The position numbers and the translations under genes are program-made. Shown here piece by piece: positions 60,389 through 64,000 of a stretch of 64,000 bases of DNA. Under the pieces are notes generated by a model. The model made no database searches, was not told where the DNA came from, and worked only from the letters and a program-made list of their open reading frames with translations. The stretch's first letter is position 1. Each line of letters starts with the position of its first letter. The stretch spans positions 79,217-143,216 of the forward strand of contig JAFTSU010000028.1 in the NCBI GenBank assembly GCA_017467105.1, read 5' to 3'. Source of the stretch: Clostridia bacterium (lineage in GTDB: Bacteria > Bacillota > Clostridia > Oscillospirales > CAG-272).

Positions 60389-60417
60389 ATTTTACAACAA
60401 ATAAAGAAAAATGTCAA
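60389..60417 (-). promoter_or_regulatory. sigma-A-type promoter for the transketolase operon
   Basis: On the minus strand TTGACA (60417-60412) and TAAAAT (60394-60389) are spaced by 17 bases. The ribosome site TGGAGAT precedes the ATG at 60354. Confidence 0.8.
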
Positions 60418-60510
60418 TATAAAATATATGAACAGGGACAATTTTTATCTGCTTCTTAATGCTTTTTTAACGTCTGCCCTATGTGAACGGGTCACGTGGA
60501 ATACGCAGAA

Positions 60511-60543
60511 AAAGACAGAGGACGAAAAGCATCCTCTGTCTTT
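60511..60543 (-). terminator. intrinsic terminator after the membrane protein gene
   Basis: A 12-bp perfect stem (AAAGACAGAGGA and complement) with a 9-base loop is followed on the minus strand by TTTTTC, 26 bases past the stop at 60569. Confidence 0.85.
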
Positions 60544-60568
60544 AAGATACTTAAGTATCGGTATGTGA

Positions 60569-61300
60569 TCAATATCTGCGTCTGGTCTTAGCCTGAACGA
60601 TGAAGCCTATAAGACCTGCAACTGCGATGAAGCCGATCTCCCACCACATCTCGTAGCCTGCACCGAGTGCAAGGTCGAACGCGGAAAGAATGGATACGAA
60701 GCAAAGGTAGAGTGTCCAACCGCCAAGGCATGCTGTGCCGAGCATCTCGATCCACTTTCTGAGAAGGAGAGCAAGAACAAGAACTACAACTGCAGCTACG
60801 ATAGCTACGATCATATTCTTGGTGTAAGCGGTGATCTCTGCGGGAAGAACGTCAGTCATGCAAAGAACGTATGTACCGTAGCCTGCAACGATAACGTAAG
60901 CAAGGAAGTAAACGAGCTTGCTGATAAGAGCTGCAACAAGGCCTACTGCAATACCTATGATCCAAGCCTCAATCTTAACTCCGAGACCGTCAATGAGACC
61001 GTCAATGATGGGAGTTACGAAGATAGCACCGCAAGCAAAGCCTACTACGAAGCAAGCAATGACCTTCTGAAGACCAAGAAGCTTCTTACCGGCGAACACC
61101 TGTACGAGAGAAAGCACTGCAAGTATAGCAGGAAGAATCCAAGCAAGAGGAAGAAGGTCCTTAATGAAAGTAAGGCCCTGATTCCAGAAGGATTCAACAA
61201 CGCCGCCCTCTACGGTTACCTGAGAGTAAACGTCTGAAAGCCAAGCGCCAATGTCCTTGAAGCTGTATTCAGCATTGGCAAGTTTAGTTAAAAAATCCAT
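60569..61300 (-). CDS. uncharacterised multi-spanning membrane protein
   Basis: A 243-residue membrane protein with about seven predicted helices (LPLAWILPAILAVLSLVQVF; KVIACFVVGFACGAIFVTP; AWIIGIAVGLVAALISKLVY; IVAIVAAVVVLVLALLLRKW and others) and a 50-residue amphipathic N-terminus (MDFLTKLANAEYSFKDIGAW). The glycine-rich helices and a short basic C-terminus (QAKTRRRY) resemble the broad TMEM198/DUF4203-like group, but I cannot assign it firmly. It has its own strong promoter and terminator, so it is monocistronic and probably well expressed. The function is unknown. Confidence 0.75.
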   Translation of the reverse strand: MDFLTKLANAEYSFKDIGAWLSDVYSQVTVEGGVVESFWNQGLTFIKDLLPLAWILPAILAVLSLVQVFAGKKLLGLQKVIACFVVGFACGAIFVTPIIDGLIDGLGVKIEAWIIGIAVGLVAALISKLVYFLAYVIVAGYGTYVLCMTDVLPAEITAYTKNMIVAIVAAVVVLVLALLLRKWIEMLGTACLGGWTLYLCFVSILSAFDLALGAGYEMWWEIGFIAVAGLIGFIVQAKTRRRY

Positions 61301-61725
61301 TACAACACCTCAATTTCGACGGTAGAAACCATCAATTATTTTTTGTTCGAAGATATTATATCATATAGAAAACGAAAAATCAAGGGGGTTCGAAGAAAAT
61401 ATTGCAAAATTTATCAACATTTTGTACATAATTTTTTGCAAGGATATTCCTCTATTGGTTATTTACTCACAAAAGCTCTGTCAAAATTCGGTACTGCCGC
61501 GAAAAAAGGCTCGTTTTTGTCAACTTTATATTACTTTCTTACACTATTTTGGATTTTTGGGAATAATTTCCCGGGGGATTTCAAAAAACGCAAGTCAGAT
61601 TATAATTGCATTTTAAAAGTGCGCTCGCAACCGTTCCGCAGCCCAAAACAGCGCTTTTTTATTTGTTTCATCGGTAATGTGAAAAGCGCCATTCCATATG
61701 TCTTACGAAGATTTCGCGAAAAGCC
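61301..61725. other. non-coding gap before the CNNM/CorC leader
   Basis: A/T-rich divergent region. Its left end carries the promoter of the membrane protein. A possible weak plus-strand promoter (TATAAT at 61601-61606) precedes a loose GCGCT/AGCGC stem followed by TTTTTT (61615-61660), which might be a small RNA but lacks a convincing -35 box. No reading frame with a ribosome site is seen. Confidence 0.4.
61355..61383 (-). promoter_or_regulatory. sigma-A-type promoter for the membrane protein gene
   Basis: On the minus strand TTGATT (61383-61378) and TATAAT (61360-61355) are spaced by 17 bases. Confidence 0.75.
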
Positions 61726-61754
61726 TTGACAAGACGGATAATGTATGGTATAAT
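61726..61754 (+). promoter_or_regulatory. sigma-A-type promoter of the CNNM/CorC leader
   Basis: TTGACA (61726-61731) and TATAAT (61749-61754) are spaced by exactly 17 bases. Predicted transcription starts near 61761, giving a leader of about 198 bases before the transporter start codon. Confidence 0.88.
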
Positions 61755-61793
61755 ACTGAATAAATAACGCATTGACGATTTCTTGGAGGAAAT

Positions 61794-61850
61794 ATGGACG
61801 GCGACACAGACGGGGATACTTGTCAGAGTACCGTAATACATATGATATAG
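61794..61850 (+). CDS. candidate 18-residue Asp-rich leader peptide
   Basis: A tiny reading frame, MDGDTDGDTCQSTVIHMI, with a near-ideal ribosome site (TTGGAGGAAAT) and ATG, located between a perfect promoter and an intrinsic terminator. Residues 2, 4, 6 and 8 are all Asp. The TAG stop is only 3 bases before the terminator stem, so a ribosome at the stop codon would cover the stem's left arm. This layout is that of a translation-controlled attenuator. Acidic N-terminal runs are known to destabilise ribosomes at low magnesium in enterobacterial MgtL-type leaders. That this one acts likewise is inference; translation is not proven. Confidence 0.6.
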   Translation: MDGDTDGDTCQSTVIHMI

Positions 61851-61853
61851 GAC

Positions 61854-61892
61854 GGCACAGCCACACTCTCGGGTATGGCTATGCCTTTTTTT
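61854..61892 (+). terminator. intrinsic terminator / attenuator in the CNNM/CorC leader
   Basis: GGCACAGCCACAC pairs with GTATGGCTATGCC (11 of 13 pairs) around a 6-base loop and is followed by seven T residues. It lies inside the leader, 67 bases before the transporter gene, so it must be read through for expression. Confidence 0.8.
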
Positions 61893-61958
61893 GCTTTCAC
61901 AAATTCTCTCTTGCGTTATATAACTATAATAAATGAAAGGTAGTTTTTCAACACAATC

Positions 61959-63272
61959 ATGGAACCTCACTTAGTTACGTATCTCGTTATAATCTTGATA
62001 TGTATCATTCTCTCGGCGTATTTCTCCGCGACGGAGACCGCATTCTCCACCTTTAACCGTATCAGAGTCAAGAATATGGCTGAAAAGGGTAACAAAAAGG
62101 CGGCCGTGGCTCTTAAGCTCGCAGACAATTACGACAGCCTCATTTCCACAATACTTATAGGAAACAACATCGTTAATATTCTCAGCGCATCTCTGGCTAC
62201 CCTTTTCTTCACCGGACTTATAAAAAGCAACCCCGATCTTGCAGCAACCGTATCAACGATCGTTCTCACTCTGATTGTTCTGATGTTCGGTGAGATCTCA
62301 CCTAAGACTATGGCGAAGAATTCACCCGACGCCTTTGTGCTTTTCTCCGCTCCTATCATCAAGGTCCTGGTTGTTTGCTTTACTCCCTTGAATTTCGTTA
62401 TCAGCAAGTGGCAGGCGCTTCTTGCAAAGCTGACTAAAAACGACGATGATAAGGGTATGACAGAAGAGGAGCTTATCTCTATCATAGAGGAGGCAGAGGA
62501 GGACGGCGGTATTGACGAGGAGGAGAGCTCTCTTATCAAAAGCGCTATCGAGTTCGGCGACCTTGAGGTTGGAGATATTTTTACTCCCAGAATCGACATC
62601 ACCTCCCTGCCCGTAACGGCGGATAAGGATACCGTTGAAAAGGTATTTACCGAGTCAGGATATTCACGAATTCCCGTCTATGAAAACGACCTTGACAACG
62701 TGCTTGGAATACTCTACTACAAGGATTTCTTTGCGCTGGCGCACGAGAACAGCGTAAACATCACCGAAATACTGAAGCCCGTTATCTTCGTTGCCAAAAC
62801 GCAGAAGGTTAACGATCTTATGAAGGATCTGCAGGAGAAGCAGCTTCATATGGCAGTTGTAACCGACGAGTACGGCTCCACGGCAGGTATCGTTACTCTG
62901 GAGGATATTCTGGAGGAGATCGTCGGAGATATCTGGGATGAGCATGACGAGATCGTGGAGGAGATCAAGGATCTCGGCGACGGTGAGTACGAGGTCTCCG
63001 GTATGGCAAATATCGAGAAGCTCTTTGACGAGCTTGAAATTGAGCTTGACGAGGAACTGGATGCGGCAACCGCAAACGGCTGGGCAATGGCAGTTCTGGA
63101 GAGAATACCCGAGGAGGGTGACGTATTTGAATATAACGGACTCTCCGTTAAGGTTCTGCAGATGGACGGCAGAAGAATACAGACCCTGCATATCGTAGAT
63201 ACAAGACCCACCGACGAGGACAAGACTGAGGAGTCCGACGAGACGAATAACGAGTCAGACTCCGAGCAGTAA
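61959..63272 (+). CDS. CNNM/CorC (HlyC) family transporter
   Basis: A 437-residue membrane protein with the DUF21/CNNM fold. Residues 1 to about 185 hold the membrane core: LVIILICIILSAYFSATETAF, STILIGNNIVNILSASLATL, LTLIVLMFGEISPKTMAKNS. Residues about 200-330 form a CBS pair (DIFTPRIDITSLPVTADKDT; HMAVVTDEYGSTAGIVTLED). A CorC/HlyC C-terminal domain (about 345-425) and an acidic tail follow. Characterised members mediate Mg2+ (or Na+-coupled Mg2+) movement, mostly efflux, though some are called hemolysin C. The ribosome site is weak and distant (AAAGG about 17 bases upstream). It is expressed through the leader attenuator. Confidence 0.92.
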   Translation: MEPHLVTYLVIILICIILSAYFSATETAFSTFNRIRVKNMAEKGNKKAAVALKLADNYDSLISTILIGNNIVNILSASLATLFFTGLIKSNPDLAATVSTIVLTLIVLMFGEISPKTMAKNSPDAFVLFSAPIIKVLVVCFTPLNFVISKWQALLAKLTKNDDDKGMTEEELISIIEEAEEDGGIDEEESSLIKSAIEFGDLEVGDIFTPRIDITSLPVTADKDTVEKVFTESGYSRIPVYENDLDNVLGILYYKDFFALAHENSVNITEILKPVIFVAKTQKVNDLMKDLQEKQLHMAVVTDEYGSTAGIVTLEDILEEIVGDIWDEHDEIVEEIKDLGDGEYEVSGMANIEKLFDELEIELDEELDAATANGWAMAVLERIPEEGDVFEYNGLSVKVLQMDGRRIQTLHIVDTRPTDEDKTEESDETNNESDSEQ

Positions 63273-63295
63273 TTATCAACTAAATACTCAAAAAA

Positions 63296-63335
63296 ACGCG
63301 CCCACGGCTAAATTAGTCCGGGGGCGTGTTGATTT
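63296..63335. terminator. bidirectional terminator after the CNNM/CorC gene
   Basis: ACGCGCCC pairs with GGGCGTGT, with an inner CTAA/TTAG stem. An A-run lies to the left and GATTTTT to the right, between convergent genes. Confidence 0.75.
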
Positions 63336-63436
63336 TTATGGAGTGACAGTCAATATCATAGATTGCTAAAATCACTACCGCACTAGAAATTATCACCATA
63401 GGGAGCAAGCCTCGCATAAGGCAAATGCTATACTCT

Positions 63437-64000
63437 TTAAGGCTCTTCCGTGCAGTTGATCGCTCTGCCGCCATGACTTTTATCCGATCTCTTACGGTGA
63501 AAGACGGGACGGATCGCCCGCGCGGCACCGATAAACGCGAAAATAAGACATAGGGTGAAAAGGACCTTCAAAACTATCCATGGGGCAGGTGAAGTGCTGC
63601 CGCCAAAGAGGAAGAGGGCGTCGGCAATTTTGCCCGCGGCAAGCGAGCAGCACAGAGGTGAGACAAGGCTTTTCAAAAAATGGAGCTTTATGCGTATTTT
63701 CCCGGTAAGTCTGGTCAGGGATAGAACAAAGTTGAATCCCTCCATAATGATGATCACAAGAGCGTAGCCCGTAATACCGAACACGGGAATAAGGAAAAAC
63801 ACGAGCGCCACTGATAGAAGTGAGTCGGCTATATTTACCCACATAGAATAGACCTGCTCTCCTATCCCCTTAAGCACGTTGTCGGTAACGTGATCAAGAT
63901 ACATTATAGGAATGATTGGAGCGAGCATAGAGATATATCCGCCTACGTCGTACGAGCCGTAGATCACGTATCCCAGCTCCTCGGAAAAAACGTACAAAAG
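63437..64000 (-). CDS. polysaccharide flippase / MATE-like membrane protein (partial, 5' end outside window)
   Basis: The C-terminal 187 residues of a multi-spanning membrane protein; the frame stays open to base 64000. Hydrophobic helices alternate with short loops: YISMLAPIIPIMYLDHVTDN, MWVNIADSLLSVALVFFLIP, TGYALVIIIMEGFNFVLSLT. The motif L-K-G-I-G-E-Q and the spacing of helices match the C-terminal half of the MVF superfamily (SpoVB, MurJ or oligosaccharide flippases). The tail is basic and then acidic (KRSDKSHGGRAINCTEEP). SpoVB-like is favoured, but the N-terminal half is needed to decide between peptidoglycan-lipid and polysaccharide export. Confidence 0.8.
   Translation of the reverse strand, partial: LLYVFSEELGYVIYGSYDVGGYISMLAPIIPIMYLDHVTDNVLKGIGEQVYSMWVNIADSLLSVALVFFLIPVFGITGYALVIIIMEGFNFVLSLTRLTGKIRIKLHFLKSLVSPLCCSLAAGKIADALFLFGGSTSPAPWIVLKVLFTLCLIFAFIGAARAIRPVFHRKRSDKSHGGRAINCTEEP

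Noticed and set aside
61601..61660. Small RNA gene with its own promoter and terminator
   Set aside because: The -10 box is good but no acceptable -35 box exists, and the stem is only five pairs with a bulge.
61755..61958. M-box, manganese or other known metal riboswitch in the CNNM/CorC leader
   Set aside because: The leader is under 200 bases and is filled by the small frame and a single terminator; I could not find the conserved cores of known metal riboswitches.

Overview
The window is chromosomal DNA from a low-to-mid GC Gram-positive anaerobe, most likely a Clostridia-class member of the Bacillota. Pointers are a Gram-positive PolC-type DNA polymerase III, an NfnA/SudB-type flavoprotein subunit, M18 and M29 aminopeptidases, S-layer homology domains, a NifS/NifU/MnmA sulfur module, the Bacillota gene string pyrH-frr-uppS-cdsA-dxr-rseP-ispG-polC, and promoters of consensus TTGACA/TATAAT type. 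No rRNA, tRNA, CRISPR array, insertion sequence or prophage gene was recognised. Coding density is high and most genes sit in short operons bounded by clear hairpin terminators.

Layout. 1-2.4 kb (minus): the end-truncated nfnA-like gene, then an AraC regulator behind an unrecognised protein. 2.5-10.4 kb: an S-layer-domain protein, NAD(P)H-hydrate repair enzyme, a cytidylate-kinase-like protein and three peptidases (M18 divergent from PepD and M29). 10.5-12.1 kb: an FAD-dependent dehydrogenase. 12.2-21.8 kb (plus): a nine-gene aromatic amino acid operon (aminotransferase, pheA, aroB, aroC, a fused aroE-aroK, aroQ, aroA, tyrA, DAHP synthase) behind one strong promoter. It covers DAHP formation to chorismate, phenylpyruvate and hydroxyphenylpyruvate, with no trp genes. 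22.2-35.5 kb (minus): a 13-kb, seven-gene transport-like operon with a giant solute-binding protein, two permease pairs, a beta-propeller/Yip1 membrane protein and a 1185-residue secreted protein (DUF5696-like), but no ATPase. This is the most substantial uncharacterised system here. 36-38.8 kb (minus): nifS, nifU, mnmA, which supply sulfur for Fe-S clusters and tRNA 2-thiouridine. 39-42.4 kb (plus): a ROK sugar kinase and an M3 peptidase lipoprotein. 42.5-45.2 kb (minus): an HTH regulator and an ABC exporter. 45.5-47.1 kb: a phosphodiesterase and a three-gene cassette of small unknown proteins. 47.2-58.5 kb (minus): replication, isoprenoid, phospholipid, undecaprenyl and translation genes. 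58.6-60.4 kb (minus): a split transketolase. 60.6-61.3 kb (minus): a multi-spanning membrane protein. 61.7-63.3 kb (plus): a CNNM/CorC-type transporter behind a leader with a tiny Asp-rich reading frame and an abutting intrinsic terminator. The window ends inside a flippase-like gene.

Main points for a second look: the acidic leader peptide plus attenuator upstream of the CNNM/CorC gene, the seven-gene giant-SBP system, the three-gene small-protein cassette, an over-represented 8-mer ACACGGGT, a 23-bp tandem repeat downstream of the aromatic operon, and the start site of uppS, which may be non-canonical. All functional calls come from reading translated sequences and motifs by eye; no database search was run.
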